A stretch of DNA of 42,353 bases from CAIKZZ01 sp035604595 (GTDB lineage Bacteria; Pseudomonadota; Gammaproteobacteria; Steroidobacterales; Steroidobacteraceae), in the NCBI GenBank assembly GCA_035604595.1, contig DATNIE010000035.1, positions 1 to 42,353 of the forward strand. The letters run 5' to 3'. Position numbers and translations under genes: made by a program. Under the pieces are notes generated by a model, which saw only the letters and a list, made by a program, of their open reading frames with translations, searched no databases and was not told the origin of the DNA. This document shows positions 33,716 to 42,185 of this stretch, in pieces. Each line of letters begins with the position of its first letter. Within the stretch, counting starts at the first letter, position 1.

Positions 33716-35491
33716 TCAGGCCGCGAAATGCTCCGGTGTCAGTGCCGGGAGTGTCGCGGCTCCCGCGCGCACGGCTTGCGCGTAACCCTGTGTCCGTGGC
33801 AGCAGCCGCTCAAAGTACAGGCGCGCCGCCGCGAGCTTGCCCTCGTAGAAGGCGCGCTCGGGGGTGCCCGCCGCGAGCCGCGCCTCGGCAACCGCAGCGC
33901 TCCTCAGCCAGCACCAGCCGACCAAGAGGTAGCCCGCAAAGTTCAGATAGTCGACCGCGGCGGCGCCCAATTCCTCGGGGTTCAGCGCGACCCGCTCGCC
34001 GACCAGGCGGGTCAGTGCCGCCCACTCCTCCACCCCGGCCTTGAGCGCGGCGGCCCACGGCGCGAGCGCCGCCGGCAGGTCGCCGGTCAGAGTCTTGGCG
34101 ATCTCCTCGGCCATGCGCTTGACACTGGCCCCGCCGGTGCCCAGCACTTTGCGACCGAGCAGGTCGAGTGCCTGGATCCCGTTCGTACCCTCGTAGATAC
34201 AGGTGATCTTGGCATCGCGCAGGTACTGCTCGGCGCCGGTCTCGCGGATGAACCCGGTGCCGCCGTGCACCTGCATCGCGAGGCTGGTGGTCTCCATCGC
34301 GGTGTCGGTCAGCAGCGATTTGACGATCGGGATGAGGAGTGCCAGGAGCGCACCGGCGCGCTCGCGCTCCGCCGGATCAGGCGCGAGGCGCTCGATGTCC
34401 TCGAGCAGACACGCGTAGTACGCCAGCAGCCGCTGGCCCTCGGTCAGCGCCTTTTGCGTCAGCAGCATGCGCCGCACATCGGGGTGGACGGCGATCGGGT
34501 CGGCGCCCTTGTCGCGCGCGACCGGTCCTTTCGCCGAGCGCCCCTGCAGGCGCTCGAAGGCGTAGCGCACCGAGGCCTGCAGCGCCCGTTCGCTGAGGCC
34601 GAGCCCCTGCAGCGCGACCCCGAGGCGGGCGTGGTTCATCATCGTGAACATGCAGGCAAGCCCGCCGCCGGGCGTGCCGATCAGCCAGCCGGTCGCCTGC
34701 TCGAATGTCAGCACGCAGGTCGGCGAGCCGTGGATGCCCATCTTGTGCTCGATGGAGTCGCAGCGGACTCCATTTGGCTTCCCGTCGATCAGCTTGGGCA
34801 CCAGGAACAGGCTGATGCCACGCGTTCCGGGCGCCGCATCCGGCAGCCGCGCGAGCACCATGTGGACGATGTTGTCCGCCATGTCGTGCTCGCCCCAGCT
34901 GATAAAAATCTTGGTGCCGCTCAGCCGGAAGCTGCCATCGCTTGCGGCCTCGGCCTTGGTTCTCAGCAACCCGAGGTCGGTGCCGGCCTGCGCCTCGGTG
35001 AGGCACATCGTGCCCGTCCACTCGCCAGAGACGAGCTTGCCCAGATACCGGCTCTTCAGCGTATCGCTGCCGTGCCGGGTCAGTGCAAGCACGGCCCCCT
35101 CGGACAGGCCGCTAGCCATGCGCCAGGCCATCGCCGAGCCGCACAGCATCTCGCCGACCGCGATGTGCGCGATTGCGGGCAGCCCCTGACCGCCGAAGGC
35201 CGGATCCGCCCCCATCCCGGCCCAGCCGTGGGTGCAGAACTGCTGGTAGGCCTCCCGGAAGCCCGGTGCGGTCCGGACCTGCCCATCGGCAAACGTCGGG
35301 TCTTCCCAGTCTCCTCGCCAGTTGAGCGGTGACAGCACCGTCTCGGCGAAGCGCGCGGCCTCCTCGAGGATACCGTCGATCAGTTCCCGGTTGACGTCCG
35401 CACGGCCAAGCGCCGCGAGCGTGTGTTCGGCCTCAAGCACTTCGTGAGTGACGAACTGGAAGTCACGGCGCGGCGCGCGGTATTCGTACAT
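33716..35491 (-). CDS. Long-type acyl-CoA dehydrogenase
   Basis: A 591-residue FAD-dependent acyl-CoA dehydrogenase of the longer family that includes DmdC and AcdA-like enzymes, about 200 residues bigger than short FadE relatives. Sequence shows MCLTEAQAGTDLG (162-174), ISWGEHDMADN, the C-terminal catalytic base region IYEGTNGIQALDLLGRKV with E434, and an extra C-terminal helical domain. It oxidises an acyl-CoA of unknown chain length, passing electrons to ETF. The ATG at 35491 (MYEYRAPRRDFQ) is the likely start; a TTG nine bases up lies too close to the only GAGG box. The gene is preceded by a compound palindrome region. Confidence 0.94.
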   Translation of the reverse strand: MYEYRAPRRDFQFVTHEVLEAEHTLAALGRADVNRELIDGILEEAARFAETVLSPLNWRGDWEDPTFADGQVRTAPGFREAYQQFCTHGWAGMGADPAFGGQGLPAIAHIAVGEMLCGSAMAWRMASGLSEGAVLALTRHGSDTLKSRYLGKLVSGEWTGTMCLTEAQAGTDLGLLRTKAEAASDGSFRLSGTKIFISWGEHDMADNIVHMVLARLPDAAPGTRGISLFLVPKLIDGKPNGVRCDSIEHKMGIHGSPTCVLTFEQATGWLIGTPGGGLACMFTMMNHARLGVALQGLGLSERALQASVRYAFERLQGRSAKGPVARDKGADPIAVHPDVRRMLLTQKALTEGQRLLAYYACLLEDIERLAPDPAERERAGALLALLIPIVKSLLTDTAMETTSLAMQVHGGTGFIRETGAEQYLRDAKITCIYEGTNGIQALDLLGRKVLGTGGASVKRMAEEIAKTLTGDLPAALAPWAAALKAGVEEWAALTRLVGERVALNPEELGAAAVDYLNFAGYLLVGWCWLRSAAVAEARLAAGTPERAFYEGKLAAARLYFERLLPRTQGYAQAVRAGAATLPALTPEHFAA

Positions 35492-35541
35492 GGAGCTCAA
35501 GACCTCTGCCAGAAAGCGTCCGGGTTGAGGTCTGAGTCTAG

Positions 35542-35637
35542 CAGCCGGGCATCGCGCGCCCCGCTGAGCCGACCGGCGGGCCTGTGCGCGCGATGCCCGG
35601 CTGTCCGCGAGGAACCGCGGGCCGAGCCTCGGACAGC
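35542..35637. repeat. Compound palindromic element (two hairpins)
   Basis: Two adjoining inverted repeats lie between divergent genes. The first has 18-bp perfect arms: left 35542-35559 (CAGCCGGGCATCGCGCGC), right 35586-35603, with a smaller 5-bp stem in the loop. The second pairs GCTGTCCG (35600-35607) with CGGACAGC (35630-35637) and continues with a bulge. The right arm of the first overlaps the left arm of the second by four bases. There is no T-run, so this is not an ordinary terminator; a REP/BIME-like or other mobile palindrome is possible. Confidence 0.6.
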
Positions 35638-35932
35638 AAGATGGTCAGTTCGCCCGAACGAACAGAGCACACGCCACTGCCAAGCGGCCTTCCGGGGAGG
35701 CTAACGCAAGGTAATGGCTCTGATAAGCCGCCACCCGGCAGAGATCGTTGCATCGAAACCCGTGTCGCGGACGGCAAGTTTGCACCGCGCGATGCGCAGT
35801 GCCATCGGCCTGTCCCTTGGAGACCTGAACCGGCAGGCTGGCACTAATCGCGCCTAACAGCGTCTAACCTGTCAGCCGAGTGGCCGGTCAGCTACCGTCG
35901 TCGCTAGCAGTCGCTTCTGGGAGGAGACGGTG
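35638..35932. other. Intergenic region upstream of BON lipoprotein gene
   Basis: About 295 bases with no gene I can support. The stretch is less GC-biased than neighbours and probably holds the promoter of the BON lipoprotein gene, but I could not identify convincing -35 and -10 boxes. No RNA gene or operator was recognised. Confidence 0.4.
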
Positions 35933-36400
35933 ATGGCAAGCGAAACAGCAGAGGCGTTCAGATCGCTGAACATTGCCCTGCCCGAGGAAGTCGTGAGCAT
36001 CCGTGGACGCAGGCCTTCCGTCACGACCGCTGTCCTGCCCCAATACTCCAGCATGATCTTTCATACCTACATCAGCCTGCACAGATCACTCTGCGCATCG
36101 GCTCTTGTCCTGGCGCTGGCCGGCGCTCTGTCCGGCTGTGCGCTATACAACACATACGAGAAATGCGGCTTTCACGGCTGTCCCGGTGACGCGGAGCTCA
36201 CTGCCGAGGTACGGTCGCGGTTCAGAGAACGTTGGGACCTCGAGTCACATGCAATCACGGTGCAGACGCTGGATCATGTGGTGTATCTGTATTGTGTGGT
36301 GAGTTCCGGCTTAGAGATCGCCAATGCTGAGTCGATCGCACTTCAGGTCCCGGGCGTGACGCGGGTCGTGAACTCGATGGCGGTCTCTACGGCCCGGTGA
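35933..36400 (+). CDS. BON-domain lipoprotein with a long N-terminal extension
   Basis: A 155-residue frame ending in a BON domain (about residues 75-155: DAELTAEVRSRFRERWDLES, VQTLDHVVYLYCVVSSGLE, VPGVTRVVNSMAVS). BON domains bind phospholipid or carbohydrate and are common in OsmY-like and envelope proteins. A hydrophobic segment and lipobox are at 51-69 (ALVLALAGALSGC, lipid-modified C69). A very strong GGAGGAG box six bases before the ATG at 35933 sets this start, giving about 40 residues before the signal peptide (MASETAEAFRSLNIALPEEV...), which is unusual. An internal ATG at 36053 would give a normal lipoprotein but has no ribosome binding site. Confidence 0.78.
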   Translation: MASETAEAFRSLNIALPEEVVSIRGRRPSVTTAVLPQYSSMIFHTYISLHRSLCASALVLALAGALSGCALYNTYEKCGFHGCPGDAELTAEVRSRFRERWDLESHAITVQTLDHVVYLYCVVSSGLEIANAESIALQVPGVTRVVNSMAVSTAR

Positions 36401-36551
36401 TGACACGAGCTGCGGGACCGCGGCCGTTCACGGCCCCGCATGCGGTTCGGCGCCCCGCTGCCAACCGTACGAGGCGACAGCGGCACGTGGCGCGTACCCG
36501 GGCTGCCGGGCGATCGGATCGCGGCCGGCATCATGCGGTCTTCGTGTTGAT

Positions 36552-36628
36552 TGGTCGGGGCGGCGAGATTTGAACTCGCGACCCCTTGCACCCCATGCAA
36601 GTGCGCTACCAGACTGCGCTACGCCCCG
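36552..36628 (-). tRNA. tRNA-Pro (anticodon GGG)
   Basis: A 77-base cloverleaf on the minus strand. The acceptor stem is CGGGGCG/CGCCCCG, the D-arm runs GTAGCGCAGTCTGGTAGCGC, the anticodon stem is CTTGC/GCAAG around the loop ATGGGGT, giving anticodon GGG, and the T-arm holds GTTCAAATC. The discriminator A and the CCA end are encoded. It decodes CCC/CCT proline codons. It lies downstream of the merR gene, read in the same direction. Confidence 0.95.
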
Positions 36629-36676
36629 ACCGGACGGATCGCCGCATTGACCGCGGCAGACAACTTTGGCGCGCGA

Positions 36677-36682
36677 ATTCTA
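36677..36682 (-). promoter_or_regulatory. Candidate -10 box of tRNA-Pro
   Basis: TAGAAT on the minus strand (five of six consensus) is followed by a GC-rich discriminator TCGCGCGCC, a pattern common at stringently controlled tRNA promoters, about 48 bases before the tRNA. No matching -35 box is seen, so this is weak. Confidence 0.3.
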
Positions 36683-36725
36683 AAGGAAGCGCCGGCGCAG
36701 GGCTACGGCCGCGGGTGCGGCGCCC

Positions 36726-37082
36726 TCAGCGGCGCAGCGACTTCAGCAGTTCTTCGAGTTCGCCGCGGACCTGGCGCACGATCTGCTGGCTCTGCGACAC
36801 GTCCTCGCGAGCTTCATCCCCCGCGAGCCGCTGGCGCGCGCCGCCGATGGTGAACCCCTGGTCGTACAGGAGGCTGCGGATCTGGCGAATCACCAGCACA
36901 TCCTGGCGCTGGTAGTAGCGGCGATTACCGCGCCGCTTGACCGGCTTCAGCTGCGGGAACTCCTGCTCCCAGTAGCGCAGCACGTGCGGTTTGACACCGC
37001 ACAGATCGCTGACTTCGCCGATCGTGAAGTAGCGTTTGCCCGGGATCGCCGGCAGCTCGGCGTTATTGCTTGGTTCCAGCAT
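36726..37082 (-). CDS. MerR family transcriptional regulator
   Basis: A 118-residue MerR-type regulator. The winged helix-turn-helix is seen at about residues 18-60 (YFTIGEVSDLCGVKPHVLRYWEQEFPQLKP, shown here as its start YFTIGEVSDLCGV), with RRGNRRYYQRQDVLVIRQIR next, then a helical tail. This is the MerR protein regularly found after ihfA in gammaproteobacteria (YehV/MlrA-like small forms). Its ligand or signal is unknown; there are no metal-binding cysteines in the tail. The ATG at 37082 overlaps the end of ihfA by 20 bases, so it is in the same transcript; a TTG three codons upstream is a possible alternative. Confidence 0.9.
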   Translation of the reverse strand: MLEPSNNAELPAIPGKRYFTIGEVSDLCGVKPHVLRYWEQEFPQLKPVKRRGNRRYYQRQDVLVIRQIRSLLYDQGFTIGGARQRLAGDEAREDVSQSQQIVRQVRGELEELLKSLRR

Positions 37083-37362
37083 AGGCCTCAACGCGTGCCT
37101 TGAGCTTCTGGCCCGGCCGGAACGTCACGACGCGCCGCGCGCTGATCGGGATCTCCTCGCCGGTCTTCGGGTTGCGTCCGGGCCGCTGATTCTTGTCGCG
37201 CAGGTCGAAGTTGCCGAAGCCCGAGAGCTTCACCTGTTCGCCGTTCGACAGCGCCGCGCGCACTTCCTCGAAGAACAGGTCGACAAGCTCGCGCGCTTCG
37301 CGCTTGTTGAGTCCGAGCTGGTCGAACAGTGCCTCGGCCATTTCCGCCTTCGTGAGTGCCAT
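37063..37362 (-). CDS. ihfA: Integration host factor subunit alpha
   Basis: A 99-residue IHF alpha subunit. The sequence MALTKAEMAEALFDQLGLNK and the later FGNFDLRDKNQRPGRNPKTG and IPISARRVVTFRPGQKLK are nearly invariant in the family and carry the DNA-intercalating proline in RPGRNPKTG. With IHF beta (elsewhere) it sharply bends DNA in transcription, recombination and replication. It is the usual gene after pheT, here 18 bases behind it, and overlaps the following merR. Confidence 0.98.
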   Translation of the reverse strand: MALTKAEMAEALFDQLGLNKREARELVDLFFEEVRAALSNGEQVKLSGFGNFDLRDKNQRPGRNPKTGEEIPISARRVVTFRPGQKLKARVEAYAGTKQ

Positions 37363-37380
37363 GCGTGCTTAGACTCGTGC

Positions 37381-39759
37381 TCAGTCGCGAATAGTCGCTT
37401 TCAGGTCCTGCTGCAGTCGCCCGCGGACCGCTGCCATGGCAGCGTCTACATCCGTTTCCGTGAGGGTCGCCGATTTATCTTGAAAAATCAAGCCTAAGGC
37501 CACGCTTTTTCTACCGGATTCTATCCCTTTGCCCCGGTACACGTCGAAAACTTTGAGTTCTTGCAACAGGCTCGACGCCGCGACAGTAACAGATTCACGC
37601 AACTGGCTGAAAGTGACGGCTTCGTCTACGACGATCGCGAGATCGCGGCGCACCGACGGAAGCCGGGACAATTCCTGCGCCGCCGGCAGCACGGCGTCCG
37701 AGGTTATGTCCAATTCGAGCTCAAAGAGGATCGGCGGTGGCGCAAGCTCGAGCGCCCGCGCCTGCTCGGGGTGCAACTCTCCGAGCCAGCCACAGCTGCG
37801 CGTTCCGCGGTAAATCCGGGCGCTGCGCCCCGGGTGCAGGCAGGCAAGGGGTTCGACGATGAACCGATACTCGTCCGCGCGCCCGCTCGCTTCGAGCAGC
37901 GCCTCGACGTCGGCCTTCACATCGTAGAAGTCTGCCACGCGCCTCCGCTCACCCCACTGCTCCGGGAGCGCGTCACCCCAGGCGACCCCGCCGATAGAAC
38001 TAATTTCTTTAAGAACAGTATCTTGCAGTATGAACTTCGTGCCGCACTCAAACAAACGCACGCGTGGTTGCTGGCGTCGGGCATTGTCGCCGACCGCCCT
38101 CAGCAAGCCCGGCCACAAGGACACGCGCATCTCGCCGAGCTCCGCCGAGATTGGATTTGCGAGCGCGAGCGCCGGCGTGTCCGGAAACAGGCGGCGCTGC
38201 GCCACAGGATCGACGAACGTATAGGTGATCGCCTCGTGGTAGCCGCGGTCGACGAGCGTCAGCGCCAACCGCTCGGGCGGCACGCGCCCCTCGGGCGCCG
38301 CAGCGGGCCGTTGCGGCATCGGCGCGTCGATATCCGGAATCTCGTTGTAGCCGTAGATCCGCGCGACCTCCTCCACCAGATCCGCCTCCTGCGTCAGATC
38401 GAAGCGCCAGCTGGGCGGGGTGACGGTGAGCTCGCCATCGCCGCGGGTGGGCGGCATGCCGAGCGCGGCCAAGATCGCGCCGACCCGGTCGGCCGGGACG
38501 TCGATGCCGATCAGGCGCCTGAGGCTCGCTCGGCGCAGCGTGATCGGGTCACGCCGCGGCAGGTGCTCGCCGGCGACAGTGACTGTGGACGGCCCCGGCG
38601 TTCCACCGGCGATCTGAAGCAGCAGCGCGGTCGCGCGTTCGAGCGCACGCTCCTGTCCCGCCGGGTCGACGCCTCGCTCGAAGCGCTGCGAGGCATCGGT
38701 CACGAGTCCCAGCCGGCGGCCGCGTCCGGCGATCACGGCCGGCTGGAACCACGCGGACTCGAGGAACACGTCGGTGGTATCGGATGCAATCCCGCTCTTC
38801 TCCCCGCCCATGATCCCGGCGAGCCCGACCGCGGTCGTCGCGTCGGCGATCACCAGCATGTCCGGATCGAGCGCGATCTGGCTGCCGTCTAGCAGCGTCA
38901 GCGATTCCCCCGGGCGCGCGTAGCGCACTTCGAGGTGGCCGGTGAGGCGGCGCAGGTCGTAGGCGTGCATCGGCTGGCCGAGCTCGAGCATCACGTAGTT
39001 CGTGATGTCGATCAGCGCCCCGAGGCTCCTGAGACCCGCGCGGCGCAGGCGTTCGCGCACGTACCATGGCGTCGGCGCCGCCCGATCGAGTCCGCGGATG
39101 ATGCGGCCCGCGAACTTGGCGCAGGCCGCGGGGGCGAGGAGCCTCACCGGCAGCGTGTCGGCGCTTCGCGGTGCGACCGCGTCGATCGCCGGCATCCGAA
39201 GCGGCATCGCGCCCAGCACCGCGACCTCACGCGCGAGGCCGAGCACCGACAGCGCATCGCCCCGGTTCGGCGTCAGGTTGATGTCCAGGATAGTGTCGTC
39301 GAGGTCTAGCGCCGCGCGCAGATCCGCGCCGGTCGGCAGGTTCACCGGGAGCTCGAGCAGCCCGTCGGCCGCATCCCCGAGATCGAGCTCTCGGGCCGAG
39401 CACAGCATCCCCTCGGATTCGACGCCGCGCAGCTTGGTGCGCTTGATCTCGAGCCCGCCCGGGAGCGTCGCGCCGACGAGCGCCAGCGGCGCCTTGAGCC
39501 CGGGCCGCGCGTTCGGGGCCCCGCACACAATCCGCAGCGGCGCCTCGGCGGGGCCCTTGACGGTGCAGACCGTGAGCCGCTCGGCATCCGGATGGCGCTC
39601 GCTAGCGAGCACCACGCCGACCACGACGCCGGCGAACGGCGGGGCCGCGGGGCTCGTCCCCTCGACCTCGAACCCCGCCATCGTCAGCTGGTGCGCGAGC
39701 GCGGCGACGTCGGGGTTGACCTCGACCCATTCCCGCAGCCAGGCGAGACTCACCTTCAC
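37381..39759 (-). CDS. pheT: Phenylalanine-tRNA ligase beta subunit
   Basis: A 792-residue PheT with all usual domains: the tRNA-binding EMAP-like region near residues 40-150, B3/B4 editing domain, B5, and the ferredoxin-like anticodon-binding domain at the end (LPSVRRDLAIVVDEAVTF). It forms an alpha2-beta2 enzyme with PheS and edits misacylated tyrosine. The start is GTG at 39757-39759, which gives VKVSLAWLREWVEVNPD, the standard beginning; no ATG is suitably placed. The start is four bases after the pheS stop, indicating coupling. The Shine-Dalgarno is weak. Confidence 0.96.
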   Translation of the reverse strand: MKVSLAWLREWVEVNPDVAALAHQLTMAGFEVEGTSPAAPPFAGVVVGVVLASERHPDAERLTVCTVKGPAEAPLRIVCGAPNARPGLKAPLALVGATLPGGLEIKRTKLRGVESEGMLCSARELDLGDAADGLLELPVNLPTGADLRAALDLDDTILDINLTPNRGDALSVLGLAREVAVLGAMPLRMPAIDAVAPRSADTLPVRLLAPAACAKFAGRIIRGLDRAAPTPWYVRERLRRAGLRSLGALIDITNYVMLELGQPMHAYDLRRLTGHLEVRYARPGESLTLLDGSQIALDPDMLVIADATTAVGLAGIMGGEKSGIASDTTDVFLESAWFQPAVIAGRGRRLGLVTDASQRFERGVDPAGQERALERATALLLQIAGGTPGPSTVTVAGEHLPRRDPITLRRASLRRLIGIDVPADRVGAILAALGMPPTRGDGELTVTPPSWRFDLTQEADLVEEVARIYGYNEIPDIDAPMPQRPAAAPEGRVPPERLALTLVDRGYHEAITYTFVDPVAQRRLFPDTPALALANPISAELGEMRVSLWPGLLRAVGDNARRQQPRVRLFECGTKFILQDTVLKEISSIGGVAWGDALPEQWGERRRVADFYDVKADVEALLEASGRADEYRFIVEPLACLHPGRSARIYRGTRSCGWLGELHPEQARALELAPPPILFELELDITSDAVLPAAQELSRLPSVRRDLAIVVDEAVTFSQLRESVTVAASSLLQELKVFDVYRGKGIESGRKSVALGLIFQDKSATLTETDVDAAMAAVRGRLQQDLKATIRD

Positions 39760-39763
39760 CGGT

Positions 39764-40783
39764 TCAGGCCCGCTCGAACTGCGCCAGGAAGCGCAGGTCG
39801 TTCTCGAAGAATAGCCGCAGGTCATTGACGTCGTAGCGCAGCATCGCGAAGCGATCGATCCCCATGCCGAACGCGTAGCCGCTCCACCGCTCGGGGTCCA
39901 ACCCGCAATTCCTCAGCACGTTCGGGTGCACGACGCCGCAGCCCAGCATCTCGAGCCAGCCGCTGTACTTGCAGACACGGCAACCCGCGCCATCGCAGAG
40001 CGCGCACTGGCAGTCGACTTCGGCCGAGGGCTCGGTGAACGGGAAATACGAAGGCCGCAGGCGGATCGCGAGCGGCTTCTCGAAGAACTCCGAGACGAAG
40101 CGGCGCAGCATCGCCTTGAGGTTCGCGAAGCTGATGTTCTCGTCGATCACGAGCCCTTCGAGCTGGTGGAACATCGGCGTGTGCGTTTGATCGGAGTCGC
40201 GGCGGTACACCCGGCCCGGACTGATCAGCCGCAGCGGTGGCGGCGTCGTCATCATTGCCCGGACCTGCACCGGCGATGTGTGGGTCCTGAGCAGCCGGCC
40301 GTCACTGAAATAGAACGTATCGTGCAGCGCGCGCGCCGGATGGTCGACCGGGATGTTGAGCGCCTCGAAGTTGTGGAAGTCATCCTCCACCTCCGGGCCC
40401 TCGGCGACCGCAAAGCCGGCGCGGCGGAAGATCTCCTCGATCCTGAGGCGCGTGCGGGTGACGGGATGGAGCGCACCGGGGCGCTGACCGCGTCCTGGAA
40501 GCGTGACGTCGAGCGCGCCGCGCGCGAGCTCGCTTGCGACCGCCTGGCGCTCGAGCACCGCCGCGCGCGCCTCGATCGCAGCCGTGAGGCTGAGCTTCGC
40601 CTTGTTGATCCGGGCCCCCGCGGCCGGGCGGTCGGCAGATGCGAGCGCGCCGAGCCCCTTCAGCTGCTCGGTGATGGCGCCCTTCTTGCCGAGGAGGCGC
40701 ACCCGCACGTCGTTGAGCGCCGCAGCGTTCGGCGCTGCCGCGATCTCGGCGAGACCTTTCGCGACGAGGCTCTGCAGATCCAA
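39764..40783 (-). CDS. pheS: Phenylalanine-tRNA ligase alpha subunit
   Basis: A 339-residue PheS. The class II catalytic core shows motif 2 (GRVYRRDSDQTHTPMFHQLEG), FFPFTEPS-like YFPFTEPSAEVDCQC with a cysteine-rich insert (CQCALCDGAGCRVCKYSG) and motif 3 in GYAFGMGIDRFAMLRY. The N-terminal coiled coil starts DLQSLVAKGLAEIAAAP. I set the start at TTG 40781-40783 (LDLQSLV) because GGAG sits five bases before it and relatives begin MDLQSLV-like; a GTG 39 bases upstream would add 13 odd residues (MAPRPDDPSSGAP) without a ribosome binding site. Charges tRNA-Phe with PheT. Confidence 0.93.
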   Translation of the reverse strand: MDLQSLVAKGLAEIAAAPNAAALNDVRVRLLGKKGAITEQLKGLGALASADRPAAGARINKAKLSLTAAIEARAAVLERQAVASELARGALDVTLPGRGQRPGALHPVTRTRLRIEEIFRRAGFAVAEGPEVEDDFHNFEALNIPVDHPARALHDTFYFSDGRLLRTHTSPVQVRAMMTTPPPLRLISPGRVYRRDSDQTHTPMFHQLEGLVIDENISFANLKAMLRRFVSEFFEKPLAIRLRPSYFPFTEPSAEVDCQCALCDGAGCRVCKYSGWLEMLGCGVVHPNVLRNCGLDPERWSGYAFGMGIDRFAMLRYDVNDLRLFFENDLRFLAQFERA

Positions 40784-40861
40784 GGGTGCTCCGCTCGAGG
40801 GGTCGTCCGGCCGCGGCGCCACGCGCCGCCCGCCGGCCGACTCAAGTCTGCTCCGTCCGCG

Positions 40862-41239
40862 TCAGGCTGCCGCGCCCGCCTTCTTCGGCTCCGCCGCCTT
40901 GACCTGCTCGACGATGGCCGCAAACGCCGCCGGCTCGTTGACGGCGAGATCCGCGAGCGCCTTGCGGTCGATCCCGAGTCCCGCGAGCTTGATGCCCGCG
41001 ATCAGACGGCTGTAGCTGAGCCCGTGCGCGCGGGCGGCGGCATTGAGGCGCTGGATCCACAGCGAGCGGTAGTCGCGCTTCTTGCGCTTGCGCCCAATGT
41101 ACGCGTATTGCCCGGCCTTGATGACGGCCTGCTTCGCGGCGCGGAATACTTTGCTCCGCGCGTTGAAATAACCCTTGGCTTTGCCGAGGACCTTCTTGTG
41201 CCGGCGTCCTGCGACGACGCCGCGCTTGACTCGTGCCAT
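40862..41239 (-). CDS. rplT: Large ribosomal subunit protein bL20
   Basis: A 125-residue L20. The N-terminal basic region (MARVKRGVVAGRRHKKVLGK) and the YRSLWIQRLNAAARAHGLSY segment are typical. It binds 23S rRNA early in large-subunit assembly, and in E. coli it represses its own operon. The C-terminal tail (AAEPKKAGAAA) is extended beyond the usual end. A GGAG box precedes the ATG. Lies 26 bases behind rpmI. Confidence 0.98.
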   Translation of the reverse strand: MARVKRGVVAGRRHKKVLGKAKGYFNARSKVFRAAKQAVIKAGQYAYIGRKRKKRDYRSLWIQRLNAAARAHGLSYSRLIAGIKLAGLGIDRKALADLAVNEPAAFAAIVEQVKAAEPKKAGAAA

Positions 41240-41265
41240 GTCACTCTCCTAAACGGTAGCGTCGT

Positions 41266-41460
41266 TCAATGGTTCGGCAGCAGCTGCGCGACCCGGTTGA
41301 AGTCGGTCTCATGGACCATTTTCCCCGAGCGCAGCTGGCGCTTACGCTTCGAGGGCTTCTTCGTCAGGATGTGACGCTTGTGGGACTGGCCGCGCTTGAA
41401 GCCTTTCGCAGTCTTGCGAAAACGCTTCGCCGCAGCCCGGTTGGTCTTCAACTTGGGCAC
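41266..41460 (-). CDS. rpmI: Large ribosomal subunit protein bL35
   Basis: A 64-residue L35 with the family pattern MPKLKTNRAAAKRFRKTAKG and HILTKKPSKRKRQLRSG. It is a very basic protein of the large ribosomal subunit. An AGGAG box lies seven bases before the ATG. The 203-base gap to infC probably contains regulatory mRNA structure as in other gammaproteobacteria, but I did not recognise a specific L20 target site. Confidence 0.98.
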   Translation of the reverse strand: MPKLKTNRAAAKRFRKTAKGFKRGQSHKRHILTKKPSKRKRQLRSGKMVHETDFNRVAQLLPNH

Positions 41461-41663
41461 CGTCGGTCTCCTGCCGGACGGTCTGCCGCCGGCGTTTGTA
41501 ACCCTGTCGCACCGCTCGGCACGGGGCCGCGCGGGCTCGGGGCGGGCTCGGGCGGCACCGCAGTTGGCGATGACCGACCGGTCACTTGTCGCGCATCCGC
41601 GCGCTACTCACCGAGGCGCGGCGCGAAAAACGTGCCGCCCCGCGAATCGGCATTCGGCGAGAA

Positions 41664-42182
41664 CTACTTCTTCTTCGCCGCGAACATCATCACGAGTTGC
41701 TTGCCTTCCATCAGCGGGTTCTGCTCGATGACGGCGTGCGTCGCGAGGTCCTGAACCAGCCGGTCCAGCATCCGGCGCCCGACTTCCTGGTGGGCGAGCT
41801 CCCGGCCTCTGTACCGCAACGTCACCTTGGCCTTGTCGCCCTCGCTCAGAAACCGAATGATGTTGCGCAGCTTGATCTGGTAATCGTTCTCGTCGGTGCC
41901 GGGGCGGAACTTCACTTCCTTGACCTGAATCTGTTTCTGCTTGCGTTTGGCCGCGTGCGCCTTCTTGTTCTGCTCGAACAAAAACTTGCCGAAGTCCATG
42001 ACCCGGCAGACCGGCGGCTCCGCGGTCGGCGAGACCTCGACGAGATCCAGTGCCTGGGACAGCGCGAGCGCGAGCGCCTCGGCCCGCGTCATCACACCTG
42101 CCTGGCTGCCGTCGGCTGCTATCACCCGCAGCTGCGGCGCGAGGATCTCGTCGTTGCGCCGTACGCGCTTGGTAGTTGAGAT
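41664..42182 (-). CDS. infC: Translation initiation factor IF-3, with AUC start
   Basis: A 172-residue IF-3. N-domain: ISTTKRVRRNDEILAPQLRV as the beginning, VIAADGSQAGVM, with the linker rich in Lys near residues 75-92; C-domain: FRPGTDENDYQIKLRNIIRF and ELAHQEVG. There is no ATG, GTG or TTG in the right place: an in-frame TGA lies two codons before the ATC at 42180-42182, and GGAGG is 8 bases upstream of ATC. The start is therefore AUC, like the rare AUU start of E. coli infC that lets IF-3 repress its own translation. IF-3 prevents premature subunit joining and checks the start codon. Confidence 0.97.
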   Translation of the reverse strand: MSTTKRVRRNDEILAPQLRVIAADGSQAGVMTRAEALALALSQALDLVEVSPTAEPPVCRVMDFGKFLFEQNKKAHAAKRKQKQIQVKEVKFRPGTDENDYQIKLRNIIRFLSEGDKAKVTLRYRGRELAHQEVGRRMLDRLVQDLATHAVIEQNPLMEGKQLVMMFAAKKK

Positions 42183-42185
42183 AGG

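Noticed and set aside
36403..36551. Terminator after the BON lipoprotein gene
   Set aside because: GC-rich inverted repeats are visible (for example GGCCG/CGGCC) but none is followed by a T-run on the plus strand.
40784..40861. Possible Phe attenuator between rplT and pheS, as in E. coli pheM
   Set aside because: The 78-base gap has no Phe-rich leader ORF and no terminator with a T-run.
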